A stretch of DNA of 64,000 bases from Calothrix membranacea FACHB-236 (GTDB lineage Bacteria; Cyanobacteriota; Cyanobacteriia; Cyanobacteriales; Nostocaceae), in the NCBI RefSeq assembly GCF_014696315.1, contig NZ_JACJPX010000043.1, positions 1-64,000 of the forward strand, read 5' to 3'. Shown here in pieces: positions 16,675-25,753 of this stretch. How positions within the stretch are numbered: position 1 is the first letter of the stretch; each line of letters begins with the position of its first letter. Under the pieces are notes generated by a model. The model worked only from the letters and a program-made list of their open reading frames with translations. It did not search any database and had not been told where the DNA came from. The position numbers and the translations under genes are program-made.

Positions 16675-18171
16675 ATGTATCGTCTCAATAAAAAAGCTCT
16701 ACAAATTTTGCAAGCAGAAATTCAACGATGTAGTGGTAAAGATCAGGTAGGAAAAATTGAGCAGGAAATAGTAATTAAGCGATTAGAACAACTGTGTAAA
16801 GAAAAAGGCGATCGCGCTAAATTGGATGAATTGCGGGATAGCGTGATTGACATCTATCCACAATTTAGCGAGAAAGTACTCAAACAAGCCGCAAAAGCTA
16901 ATCAATCGCCGGGTTTTTTTACCAAATTAAAATGGGTAACTATACTTTTGGGCAGTTCCGCAGGAATATTATGGGTGATAAATTTGCCCTATCCTATGAT
17001 TCGCTGGCCTGTTGCTAAAATTGCTCCCATCCTCTTGTTGCCTAGCTACATCAATATGGATTATCACTATCGTGAGGCAATTAAAAATTTAGAGCAAGCA
17101 GACCAGTTAATTAATCAAGCTACAAGTCCAGCTGATATTGAGCAAGGTTCCCAAAAAGCCGCAGCAGCTCAAAACAATCTGAATAACTTACCAGTTTGGT
17201 TTTTAGGATATTATCCCAAAGCTTACTGTAATTTTTTTGGTTGCACTTGGAAGTTTACTGTAGATGAATTTGAAGCTGCGCGTGGGAGAGTAGCGCGGAT
17301 AGAAGCTGTAGCTTTCCAAGATAGGAATGCTTTTACACCCCTAGAACAAGGAGAAATGGCGCTAAAACTAGCACGCCAGCAATACGAAAAAGCTACCAGT
17401 ATTAAGGATAAAGAAAATGCGATCGCTTCTTGGCAAGCAGCTATAGATCAATTAGATCAAATCCCCAAAGCCACATTCGCGGGAGAAACTGCACAAAGTA
17501 AACTCAAAGCCTACAAACGCGATTTTGATAACGCCCGCATCGGTACATTTATTGCTGCGGCGCAAGAATTTGATTTAGAAGCCGAAAAAATACAACCCAC
17601 ACAAGCCAAAGCCGCAACAGAATTGTGGGAACAGGCGATTAAGCGTCTCAACCAAATTCCCACAGAAAATCCTCGCTACTTAGAAGCACAAAGGTTATTA
17701 GCTGGTTATCAAGTCAAACTCAAAACAGTAGCCGATCCTCGTAGCGGTACATATATTGAAGCAGCAAAGCAATTTGCCCTAGCAGCTGCCAAAGCATCAC
17801 AAAATCCGCCCCACTCTGTAGTTCAATGGGAACAAATTGCAAAATTATGGCAAAAATCAATCGATCAGCTAGAAAACATCCGCGTTGAAGAACCAGGCTA
17901 TGTAGCCGCGCAAAAACTTTTGGCAGAATATCAAACTAACTTAGGCATTATTGAAACTCGACGCAAAGCCGAAAGTGAAGCACAAGCATCTCTCCAAACA
18001 GCTAATGAGCAAATTCAAGGTTTGATTGCTTCGCCTCCTGCTAATCCTCAACAGCTAAAAGGTAAAATCCAAGGCATTATCAATCGTTTGAAAACTATCA
18101 AAGCCGGAACAACAGCCTACGCAGAAGCGCAAAAATTGCTAGTATCTGCTCAGAAAAGGCTGCAACAGTAA
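16675..18171 (+). CDS. membrane-anchored helical/TPR-like protein, conserved hypothetical
   Basis: I do not recognise a named family. The 498-residue product has a soluble N-terminal segment of about 80 residues, a hydrophobic stretch at about 86-125 (WVTILLGSSAGILWVINLPYP) giving one or two membrane segments, then about 370 residues rich in alanine, lysine and glutamine. The C-terminal part repeats a unit of about 75 residues containing AxxLWExxIxxLxxIPxxxPxYxxAQxLLAxYQ, three times or so (residues about 220-420). This suggests TPR-like or coiled-coil helical hairpins exposed on one side of the membrane. Similar proteins occur in other filamentous cyanobacteria. The gene stands alone between repeat-filled spacers; a role as a scaffold is plausible but unproven. 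Confidence 0.7.
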   Translation: MYRLNKKALQILQAEIQRCSGKDQVGKIEQEIVIKRLEQLCKEKGDRAKLDELRDSVIDIYPQFSEKVLKQAAKANQSPGFFTKLKWVTILLGSSAGILWVINLPYPMIRWPVAKIAPILLLPSYINMDYHYREAIKNLEQADQLINQATSPADIEQGSQKAAAAQNNLNNLPVWFLGYYPKAYCNFFGCTWKFTVDEFEAARGRVARIEAVAFQDRNAFTPLEQGEMALKLARQQYEKATSIKDKENAIASWQAAIDQLDQIPKATFAGETAQSKLKAYKRDFDNARIGTFIAAAQEFDLEAEKIQPTQAKAATELWEQAIKRLNQIPTENPRYLEAQRLLAGYQVKLKTVADPRSGTYIEAAKQFALAAAKASQNPPHSVVQWEQIAKLWQKSIDQLENIRVEEPGYVAAQKLLAEYQTNLGIIETRRKAESEAQASLQTANEQIQGLIASPPANPQQLKGKIQGIINRLKTIKAGTTAYAEAQKLLVSAQKRLQQ

Positions 18172-18225
18172 GGGCTGGCATTTGTATTATATTATTTGTG
18201 AATTAGTATAAGTTTGTTGGTTAAC

Positions 18226-18360
18226 AACACAAGTTGATTCGTACAGAACACAAGTTGATTCGTACAGAACACAAGTTGATTCGTACAGAACACAAGTTGA
18301 TTCGTACAGAACACAAGTTGATTCGTACAGAACACAAGTTGATTTGTACAGAACACAAGT
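18226..18360. repeat. 21-bp tandem repeat, about 6.4 copies
   Basis: The unit AACACAAGTTGATTCGTACA plus G repeats head to tail from 18226, 18247, 18268, 18289, 18310 and 18331, with a partial copy to 18360. All copies are identical except one C-to-T change in the sixth. There are no spacers between units, so this is not a CRISPR array. Confidence 0.95.
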
Positions 18361-18398
18361 TTTTTGTTAAAAATTTCTGGCTACAAAATCGGCATAAT

Positions 18399-18496
18399 TT
18401 ACCTATTTGGAAAAAGAATGCGACAGATTGTAGGGGCACGGCAATGCCGTGTCCTCTATATTATTGATCTGTCGCCAAAATTATTTAATTTAGTAT
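18399..18496 (+). mobile_element. MITE-like element, family 2, copy B
   Basis: The sequence aligns along its whole length with the reverse complement of 16269-16370: shared blocks are AAAAGAATG.GACAGATTG, TAGGGGCAC..GGCA, ATATTATTGAT.TGTCGC and ATTATTT.AATT..GTAT. The core is the palindrome GGGGCACGGCAATGCCGTGTCC. Its terminal repeats have decayed. No coding capacity. Confidence 0.7.
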
Positions 18497-18622
18497 TAGA
18501 ATCTGCGATCGCTTTGACTACAATTCAAACATCGCTAGCCACAAAAGCGATCGCAAAATATTATCCATGAGCCTTTGAAGGCTTTTAAACCTGAAAACCT
18601 GATTCTGACTCAATCCCAGTGA

Positions 18623-19303
18623 CTAAGGTAATTGTGGGCTATCCGGACTCGTAGGAACTACTGGAGTATCTGGTTGTTTCTGCTGTCGTTGTAAATATTT
18701 ACTTAATACATCAGCCATATCCCCCCGAGTCATCGGACGTAATGGGAAAATATTTCCTTGAGCATCTGTAGTCAGAAAACCTTCGCTAATTACAGTTGCG
18801 ATCGCTTGTCTAGCCCAAGTGGGAATTGAAGCTGCGTCTGGATGAGAAGAGAGAATGTCTTTGACAGTATCTTCAGGAAACTGAAATACACCGTAAGCTT
18901 GGGCAAAAATTGCTAAGGCTTCTGCCTTTGTCACCCTTTGATTAGGAAAAAACAAATTACCCCGATAGCCTTTCATAATATCGGTTTTTAAAACTGTTTG
19001 AATATCATTAAATGCCCAATGAGAGGATGGTACATCAGGAGTTGCTACATTTTCTTTGCTAGCAACCTGACGTTTATCCAATCGAAATACCTTAACCATA
19101 ATCGCGGCTAATTCTGCCCGACTCACAAACCTTTCTGGATAAAACTTGCCATCAGAAGAGTTACTCATCCATTTAGCAGCAACTACTTGTTGAATAGCCT
19201 CAGATGAGTCACTAGAAGTTGCTTGTGCTACTTGTAATAGTTGAAATGTCGGTAAGTTTTGTAGCAAAAAAACTAAAGAAACCGCACTGAGAAATTGACG
19301 CAT
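18623..19303 (-). CDS. secreted S-layer homology (SLH) domain protein
   Basis: The 226-residue product begins with a signal peptide (MRQFLSAVSLVFLLQNLPTFQLLQVAQA). Most of the rest is three SLH-type modules of about 50-60 residues: one with YPERFVSRAELAAIMVKVF, one with SSHWAFNDIQTVLKTDIMKGY then FPNQRVTKAEALAIFAQAYG, and one with IPTWARQAIATVISEGF then PLRPMTRGDMADVLSKYL. SLH modules bind cell-wall polymers, and in cyanobacteria they also occur on outer-membrane porins. This protein lacks the porin barrel, so it is likely periplasmic and wall-associated. It ends in a short Pro-rich tail. It is convergent with the upstream repeat region, with no operon partner. Confidence 0.88.
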   Translation of the reverse strand: MRQFLSAVSLVFLLQNLPTFQLLQVAQATSSDSSEAIQQVVAAKWMSNSSDGKFYPERFVSRAELAAIMVKVFRLDKRQVASKENVATPDVPSSHWAFNDIQTVLKTDIMKGYRGNLFFPNQRVTKAEALAIFAQAYGVFQFPEDTVKDILSSHPDAASIPTWARQAIATVISEGFLTTDAQGNIFPLRPMTRGDMADVLSKYLQRQQKQPDTPVVPTSPDSPQLP

Positions 19304-19363
19304 AATTATATTTTTATTAGTTGTTTGGGGTTTGGTGTTGGTTAAGAGTAGTCAAGATTTGGA

Positions 19364-19388
19364 GAGACGCGATGAATCGCGCCTGTAC
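19364..19388. repeat. short palindromic repeat (GAGACGCGAT / ATCGCGTCTC type), copy 1
   Basis: GAGACGCGAT, two bases, then ATCGCGCCTGTAC forms an imperfect palindrome. Related copies lie at 45906-45931 and 61254-61279, all intergenic. This is a REP-like family. Confidence 0.8.
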
Positions 19389-19461
19389 AAGAGTTCAAGT
19401 TCAAAAGTAAAGTATATTTCTTAACTTTTGAATTGTGAATTATTTCTCCCCTCATCTTCCT

Positions 19462-19518
19462 TGTCCCCAATCCCCAGTCCCTAGTTCCCAGTCACCAGTC
19501 CCCAATCCCCAAACTCCA
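19462..19518. repeat. short tandem repeats (CCCCAGT/CCCCAAT type)
   Basis: Degenerate heptamers CCCAGTC, CCCTAGT and CCCCAAT run just upstream of rpiA. The complementary GGGGACT/GGGGATT runs follow the gene at about 20297-20333, so rpiA is bracketed by inverted short-repeat tracts. Confidence 0.7.
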
Positions 19519-19583
19519 ACGCAAAATGTATGTGACTTTAGGTTATGTTCATTTTAGATAAGTTATATGGAGCATTTTTGGGA

Positions 19584-20294
19584 ATGACCGCAGCAGCAGA
19601 CCCCGTGAAGTTGATGAAGCAAGAAGTTGGCAAAGCCGCAGCCGCTTTAGTCAAATCAGGTTCGATTGTCGGGTTGGGTACGGGTTCAACCACGGCGTAC
19701 ACCATTCAATTTTTGGGAGAACGCCTTCAGTCTGGTGAACTCAAAGATATTGTGGGCGTTCCTACTTCGTTTCAATCAGAAGTGCTAGCCAAGCAATACG
19801 GCGTTCCTCTCACCACATTGGACGCTATTGACCACATTGATATTGCCATTGATGGGGCGGATGAAGTTGACCCCCAGAAGAATTTAATTAAAGGCGGTGG
19901 CGCAGCCCACACCCGCGAAAAAGTTGTAGATTACTTGGCAAATCAGTTTATTGTCGTAGTTGATAGCGGAAAGTTAGTAGACCGTTTGGGTTCTAGCTTT
20001 GCAGTTCCAGTGGAAGTAATTCCTATGGCGATTACTCCTGTAACTGATGCCATCAAGAAACTAGGCGGTAAACCAGAACTCCGTATGGGCGTTAAAAAAG
20101 CTGGCCCAGTCATCACTGACCAAGGCAACTTCGTTTTAGATGTACGCTTTGACTCTATTGACGACCCAGTAAACCTAGAGAAAACACTGAATAACATTCC
20201 TGGTGTTCTCGAAAATGGTATCTTCGTCAATTGCGTTGATTTAGTCTTAGTTGGCGAAGTTAAAGACGGTCAGCCATTGGTAAGGCAGTTTTAG
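19584..20294 (+). CDS. rpiA: ribose-5-phosphate isomerase A
   Basis: This enzyme interconverts ribose-5-phosphate and ribulose-5-phosphate, a step of the Calvin cycle and the pentose phosphate pathway in the cytoplasm. The product from the ATG at 19584 ([15 protein letters not shown]) has 236 residues, which fits the family. Signatures are [15 protein letters not shown] (phosphate binding), the DGADEVDP motif with the catalytic-region acidic residues, and the [13 protein letters not shown] loop. An in-frame ATG at 19545 would add 13 residues, but the typical cyanobacterial protein starts near the internal site. It stands alone, flanked by short tandem repeats. Confidence 0.96.
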   Translation: MTAAADPVKLMKQEVGKAAAALVKSGSIVGLGTGSTTAYTIQFLGERLQSGELKDIVGVPTSFQSEVLAKQYGVPLTTLDAIDHIDIAIDGADEVDPQKNLIKGGGAAHTREKVVDYLANQFIVVVDSGKLVDRLGSSFAVPVEVIPMAITPVTDAIKKLGGKPELRMGVKKAGPVITDQGNFVLDVRFDSIDDPVNLEKTLNNIPGVLENGIFVNCVDLVLVGEVKDGQPLVRQF

Positions 20295-20427
20295 GGGCTA
20301 GGGACTGGGGATTGGGGACTGGTGACTGGGGAGAAAAAAATTCAAAATGAAAAATAATGATCTGCTTCCTGTTATCTGTTCCCTGTTCCCTTTGATTTTT
20401 AACCCTTGACTCTTGACTCATTGCCTT

Positions 20428-21213
20428 ATGAATTCTCCATTTCCTGGAATGAATCCTTATTTAGAAAATCCTGTGTTTTGGGCAGAGGTACATCATCGAT
20501 TGATTACAGCCCTAGCAGATACTATTGAGGAGAATATTCCCCCACAATATCGAGTTGCAATTGAACAACGTACTTATTTAAGTGATGACTCTGATTCTGT
20601 ATTAGTAGGCATACCTGATGTTTCGATTTTTTCTCAACAAACATCACAGCAGCAATACTCATCAACGGTTACTCAAACTGCCACCTCAGAAGGTATCACG
20701 GTAATGATACCTGTACCTGAATATAGTAAAGAAAGTTATTTAGAAGTTCGCGAAGTTTCTACAGGTTTTGTTGTCACTTCTATCGAAGTTTTATCCCCTA
20801 AAAATAAACGGACAGGGGAAGGTAGAAAAGCTTATGAAACCAAACGCAAACAAGTTTTAGCTAGCCTTTCTCACTTAGTAGAAATTGATTTGCTCAGAAG
20901 TGGCAAACCCATGTCGATTTTAGGGGAAGTTCCAGTAACAGATTATCAAATTCTCGTTAGTAGAAGTGAAACTCGTCCCCAAGCTAAATTATACGGCTTT
21001 AGCATCAGAGAAAGAATTCCTGTATTCTCATTACCCTTACAGTCAGAAGATACAGAACCAATTTTAGATTTACAATCTTTACTACATGGTATATACAATC
21101 GTGCCAGATATCATTTAGCAATTGATTATCATCAAGAACCAGTACCATCCTTAAAACCAGAAGATGCTGCATGGGCTGATACTCTTTTACGCCAGCAAGG
21201 GGTTAGGGGTTAG
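20428..21213 (+). CDS. DUF4058 family protein
   Basis: The 261-residue product begins MNSPFPGMNPYLENPVFW followed by EVHHRLITALADTIEENIPPQYRVAIEQRTYL, the hallmark of DUF4058, a family abundant in cyanobacteria and planctomycetes with no known function. Later family features include YLEVREVSTGFVVTSIEVLSPKNKRTGEGRKAYETKR and LVEIDLLRSG, which recall a PD-(D/E)XK-like strand order, though I would not call it a nuclease. The final residues (QQGVRG) run into a GGGGTTAGGGGTTAG short repeat, so the C-terminus may be repeat-derived. An upstream start at 20413 is less likely. Confidence 0.9.
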   Translation: MNSPFPGMNPYLENPVFWAEVHHRLITALADTIEENIPPQYRVAIEQRTYLSDDSDSVLVGIPDVSIFSQQTSQQQYSSTVTQTATSEGITVMIPVPEYSKESYLEVREVSTGFVVTSIEVLSPKNKRTGEGRKAYETKRKQVLASLSHLVEIDLLRSGKPMSILGEVPVTDYQILVSRSETRPQAKLYGFSIRERIPVFSLPLQSEDTEPILDLQSLLHGIYNRARYHLAIDYHQEPVPSLKPEDAAWADTLLRQQGVRG

Positions 21214-21263
21214 GGATTGGGGGCTGGGGATTGGGGATTGGGGATTGGGGATTGGGGATTGGG
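21200..21263. repeat. heptanucleotide tandem repeat (GGGGATT)
   Basis: Five near-perfect GGGGATT heptamers, preceded by GGGGTTA variants, overlap the last codons of the DUF4058 gene. This is typical of short tandemly repeated repetitive sequences in heterocystous cyanobacteria. Confidence 0.9.
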
Positions 21264-21347
21264 AAAAGCAAGGGGGCAGGGAGTAGGGAGCAGGGGGAGA
21301 ATAAATTACTAATGCCCAATGCCCCATGCCCCATGCCCAATGCCCCA

Positions 21348-22973
21348 TTAAAAATTCTCCACCAATAGTTGAGTATCGGTATCTTTCCAAACTGTGTTGA
21401 ATTGAGCTTGCACTAGTTTGGCGGCGTTTTCTTGACCTTGGGCTTGCAAACTTGCTTGTAAGCCAAATAATGAACGCCCGTTTAAAGGATATTTTTGTAA
21501 ATCTGCACGAAATACTTTTTCGGCGGCTGCATAATCACCCTTGGCTAATAAAGCACCACCTAATGCTTCTCTGGTGGAAATGTACCAGTCTGGTGGTTCC
21601 ATGTAGTTGAGGGCATCTTCCACGGCTACTGCTGTTTCTAAATATTTAATTGCAGATTCATAGTTTTGTTTGGCTTTGGCAATCTTCGCGTCTAACTGGT
21701 TGCTGGCAATGTCTAAAATACTACTAGCGGGACTCATGCCAATAGTTGCGGTGGCTGGCATTGTTTTTTGAGCAGTTGATAAGGCAGCGCGATCGCTTTC
21801 TGCATCCTCCAATTTACCAGTACTGGCGTTCGCCATCCCCCGAGCAAAATGCCACAGTGCTTTAGTAGTGACGAATTTATCATCTGGAATAGGTGATTTT
21901 AAAATATTATCCCAATCACTAAAGCGGGTTTGAATCAATAGTTTAGTCCCTAGGTAGCCCTCAACCATTGGTTCTTTCTCCACAAATGGGGTAGCCATTG
22001 TGACTAATTTATCTGCGGCTTGTACTGCATCCTGATATCTACCAGCCATCGCTGCGGCTACTGCCAAAAAATGCACGTTGTGGCTATAGTACATCGCCGG
22101 ATAAACGCCCTCAATGTGATTTTTGACAATGTACGCTTCATCTTGAGCGATCGCTAGGGCATTTGACTGCATGGCTTTGGTATATTCTCCCACACGAAAA
22201 TAAATGTGGGACGGCATATGTACCAAATGTCCGGCTGCTGGTACTAGGGTTTGTAAACGGTTAGCACTTGCTAAAGCGCGTTCGGGAGTTAGTGACGCTT
22301 CTACTGCATGGATATAGTAGTGATTCGCTCCTGGATGATTGGGGTCACTTTGTAGTACCGATTCTAAAACCGCTACAATCTCTTCGGTATCTTCTAGCGG
22401 TTTGCCATCTTTAGTCCAGTGTTGCCAAGGATGCAAATCCATCAAGCTTTCAGCGTATAGTGTTTTAGCATCCAAATCTTGGGGATAACGCTTGACTAAA
22501 TCTGACATCGCGTTTTTGTAATCTAGCGCCAGCTTATATAAATATGCATGGGGATTATTAGAGTAGCGCTTGGCTAGGGCATTAATATAACCCTGTTCCT
22601 GTTGTGATGCATATTCAGACAACGCCACAGCTTTTTGTATAGCTTCATAAGCCGCTAATTCGCGATCGCTGTCTACATCCAGATTAATATTAGGCCCCAA
22701 AGCTAGTGCCATTCCCCAATAAGCCATTGCTAAATGTGGATCGAGTTCCGCCGCATATTTAAAAGAACGCGCCGCCTCCTCATGGTTGAAGGCGTAAATT
22801 AAATTTAACCCTTGATCGAAAAACTGTTGCGCTTGGGGATTTTCAGTAGATACCGGATGGTGATGTGTTCCCAGCCCAGATATTAAAGTATATGGCTCTT
22901 GCGTGAGAGCAATCGCACTACTTGGAGCAAATAAAGATAATATCAGCACCCATATTAAACATAAATATTTCAT
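21348..22973 (-). CDS. secreted TPR-repeat protein
   Basis: The 541-residue product has a signal peptide (MKYLCLIWVLILSLFAPSSAIA). It then has TPR-type helical pairs, for example AQQFFDQGLNLIYAFNHEEAARSFKYAAELDPHLAMAYWGMALALG (two TPR units) and later ALGGALLAKGDYAAAEKVFRADLQKYPLNGRSLFGLQASL. The central part has HLVHMPSHIYFRVGEYTKAM and a histidine-rich start (GLGTHHHPVS). TPR proteins mediate protein contacts; the substrate here is unknown. The ATG at 22973 is preceded by AAAGGGA; an upstream in-frame TTG is less likely. The gene follows a small membrane protein gene by 17 bases on the same strand, so the two are probably co-transcribed. Confidence 0.85.
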   Translation of the reverse strand: MKYLCLIWVLILSLFAPSSAIALTQEPYTLISGLGTHHHPVSTENPQAQQFFDQGLNLIYAFNHEEAARSFKYAAELDPHLAMAYWGMALALGPNINLDVDSDRELAAYEAIQKAVALSEYASQQEQGYINALAKRYSNNPHAYLYKLALDYKNAMSDLVKRYPQDLDAKTLYAESLMDLHPWQHWTKDGKPLEDTEEIVAVLESVLQSDPNHPGANHYYIHAVEASLTPERALASANRLQTLVPAAGHLVHMPSHIYFRVGEYTKAMQSNALAIAQDEAYIVKNHIEGVYPAMYYSHNVHFLAVAAAMAGRYQDAVQAADKLVTMATPFVEKEPMVEGYLGTKLLIQTRFSDWDNILKSPIPDDKFVTTKALWHFARGMANASTGKLEDAESDRAALSTAQKTMPATATIGMSPASSILDIASNQLDAKIAKAKQNYESAIKYLETAVAVEDALNYMEPPDWYISTREALGGALLAKGDYAAAEKVFRADLQKYPLNGRSLFGLQASLQAQGQENAAKLVQAQFNTVWKDTDTQLLVENF

Positions 22974-22990
22974 CTTCCAGATTCCCTTTC

Positions 22991-23221
22991 TCAAACGTTT
23001 TTCTTGGCGCTATTCAAACGCCAAACCTTCTCTAAATAGATGATTTTTTCCCGTCGAGCAGCAATACGGTATTTTCTATAAGCATTAATACTGAGAACTA
23101 AAATAATTGGGAAAACAATCACTGACACTCCTACAGCAATGTCAAATACTCCATAATTTTGACTGGTATTGCCTATAACAGCAGGGTTTGTGGCAACTTG
23201 ACTAGTAGTATTGTTGGACAT
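22991..23221 (-). CDS. small single-pass membrane protein
   Basis: The 76-residue product has a polar, Asn/Thr-rich N-terminus, one hydrophobic segment at about 27-45 (DIAVGVSVIVFPIILVLSI) and a basic tail (YRKYRIAARREKIIYLEKVW). The positive residues after the helix suggest an outside-in orientation. A clear AGGAG Shine-Dalgarno sequence lies six bases before the ATG, the strongest reason to accept so short a gene. It directly precedes the exported TPR gene. I do not recognise the family. Confidence 0.65.
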   Translation of the reverse strand: MSNNTTSQVATNPAVIGNTSQNYGVFDIAVGVSVIVFPIILVLSINAYRKYRIAARREKIIYLEKVWRLNSAKKNV

Positions 23222-23422
23222 AAATTACTCCTATTGGCGTTCATGGATTTAGTATAAAAAATACTTTTGGCAGATATGTATTTCAGGAAAGTGTGTTATT
23301 GCCAATAACTACTCTTCACCGATAATTAGAAAATTTATGTAAATTCCCGTCTAATTTTGCCCGGGAATTTAGACTTCATCATTAATATGCTCAATTTCTG
23401 ATTGGGAAAAGTGTTTTTTATT

Positions 23423-23470
23423 GGGGCATGGGGCATGGGGCATTGGGCATTGGGCATTGGGCATGGGGCA
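23423..23470. repeat. heptanucleotide tandem repeat (GGGGCAT/GGGCATT)
   Basis: Six to seven heptamers of GGGGCAT and GGGCATT occur in tandem. About 35 bases further on, CATTACC/CATTACT repeats (23505-23570) run into the 3' end of nnr. Confidence 0.9.
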
Positions 23471-23533
23471 TAGAGAATTAATCATTTCTCCCTTGTCCCC
23501 TTCCATTACCCATTACCCATTACTCATTACTCA

Positions 23534-25114
23534 TTACTCATTACCCATCACCCATTCCCCAATCCCCCTAACCGCTTTCATCAAATACTGTGTCAAAGTA
23601 AACGCATCTACACCTAATTCTGTACGTTCTGCGGCTGCTAAAATTCCGGCTTGGGAATGCCACCAGGAAGCAGTTGCAACCATATCTTCTAGGGGGATTT
23701 GTTTTTTTACGGCTTGTGCCAGAAGTCCGCCAAGTATCCCAGTTAACACATCGCCGCTACCACCACGGGCTAATGCTGGGGTACTTTTGGGATTTAGCCA
23801 CACTGAACCTTGGGAATTGGCGATCGCAGTTCTTGCGCCTTTTAATAAAACTATGGCCCCACTTTGCATGGCGGCTGATCGCACAGCTTTGACTCTATCT
23901 TGATGAATATTATGAATATCGGGAAATAATCGCTTAAATTCCCCTTCGTGGGGTGTAAGTATGGTTGCAGCTTGGCGTTTTTTTAGGGTGGGGATGGTTC
24001 CCATTTGTGCCAAGATATTTAAACCATCAGCATCGAGGAGCAAAGGGCGATCGCTTGCGATTACCTGTTGCACAATGGGAGTACTATCTGTAGTTAAACC
24101 AGGGCCACAAGCGATCGCATCAAAGGAATTTAAATCGGTGTTTTCTGGTAATTGTAAATGAGCGATCGCTCCTGTCTCTGTCTCTGGACAGCCCACCACT
24201 AAAGCTTCTGGTAAATGGGACACCAATAGAGGTTTAAGATATTCTGGTACAGCAATAGATAGCATTCCCACACCACTAGCACGCGCACCCAAAGCGGTTA
24301 AAATTGCCCCACCAGCATAACGATGAGAACCACAAATTAATAGTAAATGCCCTTCTTTGTATTTGTGGGTAACTGGGGGACGGGGTAAAGGTAAATTCGA
24401 TATAGCTTTGGCTGTGGTGATGCGGGTAATTTTGGGTGCATCTTGAAGTACAGCTTGCACATCAGCTAAGGGAATATCAAAATCTATTAACTCAGCTTTG
24501 CCAAGATAATCTAAAGCCTGATCCTGTAAAAAACCTTGCTTCCACAAACCCAAGCAAAATGTGTGCGTAGCGCGAATTGCTGTCCCCAACACCTCACCAG
24601 TATCGGTGTGTAAGCCGGAAGGTAAATCAATGCTCAAAATCGGCTGCTTCCAAGTATTAAATTGATCGATAGCAGATGCTACAGCATCAGTTAGCTTTCT
24701 TTCTAAACCAAAGCCAAACAAACCATCAACTAATAAATCACAATCTGGCAACTGCTCAATTGCTTGATAACAGGGTATCCCTAAACTCTGGGCATATCGC
24801 AAATGCTGTGAAGTTAATTCCTTAACTTTAGGAAAAGGGTTGTAAATCCAAACCTCATATCCCTGAAAGTGCAATTCTCTGGCTACTACCAAAGCATCGC
24901 CGCCATTATGTCCTGGGCCGACTAAAACCCCCACCCGAGATTTACCAGGAGGAATCATCGCCAGCAGGCGACGGGAAATTAGTCCCGCCACCTTTTCCAT
25001 TAAAGCCACTACAGGCATTCCCGCCGCAAATATCCTCTCTTCAATATCCCGCATCTGTGCTGCGGTAACTACGTATTGGGCAATTTCTTGTTCCCTCTGC
25101 TGAAGATGAGTCAT
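23534..25114 (-). CDS. nnr: bifunctional NAD(P)H-hydrate epimerase / ADP-dependent dehydratase
   Basis: This enzyme repairs hydrated NADH and NADPH: the N-terminal YjeF domain epimerises R- and S-hydrates, and the C-terminal ribokinase-like domain dehydrates the S-form using ADP. The product has 526 residues. N-terminal signatures are VTAAQMRDIEERIF and VLVGPGHNGGDALVVARELHFQG. C-terminal signatures are HKYKEGHLLLICGSHRYAGGAILTALGA, ILTPHEGEF and GGSGDVLTGILGGLLAQ (catalytic Asp in GSGD). The start is the ATG at 25114; an in-frame upstream ATG adds ten unconserved residues. The last residues (GIGEWVMGNE) are encoded by short tandem repeat DNA. Confidence 0.95.
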   Translation of the reverse strand: MTHLQQREQEIAQYVVTAAQMRDIEERIFAAGMPVVALMEKVAGLISRRLLAMIPPGKSRVGVLVGPGHNGGDALVVARELHFQGYEVWIYNPFPKVKELTSQHLRYAQSLGIPCYQAIEQLPDCDLLVDGLFGFGLERKLTDAVASAIDQFNTWKQPILSIDLPSGLHTDTGEVLGTAIRATHTFCLGLWKQGFLQDQALDYLGKAELIDFDIPLADVQAVLQDAPKITRITTAKAISNLPLPRPPVTHKYKEGHLLLICGSHRYAGGAILTALGARASGVGMLSIAVPEYLKPLLVSHLPEALVVGCPETETGAIAHLQLPENTDLNSFDAIACGPGLTTDSTPIVQQVIASDRPLLLDADGLNILAQMGTIPTLKKRQAATILTPHEGEFKRLFPDIHNIHQDRVKAVRSAAMQSGAIVLLKGARTAIANSQGSVWLNPKSTPALARGGSGDVLTGILGGLLAQAVKKQIPLEDMVATASWWHSQAGILAAAERTELGVDAFTLTQYLMKAVRGIGEWVMGNE

Positions 25115-25753
25115 GAGTCTTAAATCCCGAGTGATGAATTGCAAAGTTTGAGGTGACTTCTCAATTTTGATTCTTCACACGGAAAATTTGTTTTCTAATT
25201 TTGAGCCAGCTTGTAGCTAAAACTCAATTCCTGAATTTTTGAAGTACTTAAGTACTTGCTTTGATGCAGTAGCTGCAATTAATTGTATAGCAGGATACAA
25301 CTTTTCAGAAACAGCAACAAGCTCAAAAGCCAGTTTTTCTGCATATTTAACCGTGAGAATATATATTAATGTATTGGTCAAATGCTATAATTTCCTATTT
25401 GCTCATAATGCAATAATTTGTGCATCATAACAGCAACTTACCAGTTTAAAAAAAATAATTTTCAATATTGATTAGCTAATTAAAAATTATTTTTTCCGCT
25501 TCACAATATGGTTTTAATAGCTAATATTTCCTATTTAACCCTGGTTTCAGGCTAATTTTGCTGTTTATTAACCATATACTTGCTAGTCCATAAATGATGT
25601 TTTATGGAAATCATCAGCATTTACATATAAATTAAATTTGATTTATTTCAAAAATTAAGAAATAATTAACGCATAAGTGTACTTAAGCGTACGCGCAAAA
25701 ATTTGCAATCGCTAAATATACAAGTTTTATTAGTTAAACAAAATTTAGAAGAT
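25115..25753. promoter_or_regulatory. long AT-rich divergent spacer with palindromes
   Basis: The region lies between the divergent nnr and aldo/keto reductase genes and has no credible gene. It contains a perfect 16-bp palindrome AAGTACTTAAGTACTT at 25242-25257 and a related sequence, GTGTACTTAAGCGTACGC, at about 25677-25694, some 60 bases before the reductase start. Either could be an operator; this is inferred from symmetry only. Confidence 0.4.

Larger units (their letters stand above)
18172..18622. other. repeat-filled intergenic region
   Basis: The region holds a 21-bp tandem array (18226-18360) and a MITE-like element (18399-18496). Short open frames run through the array on both strands only because 21 is a multiple of three. 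No gene is supported. Confidence 0.65.

Noticed and set aside
18226-18360. CRISPR-like appearance of the repeat array
   Set aside because: The 21-bp units are directly adjacent with no unique spacers, and no cas genes are nearby.
18221-18467. Small genes on both strands across the 21-bp array
   Set aside because: Both frames are open only because the unit length is divisible by three; they end in MITE sequence and lack ribosome sites.
25239-25430. 63-codon gene in the nnr/reductase spacer
   Set aside because: It begins in the palindrome, has no Shine-Dalgarno sequence and gives no recognisable protein.
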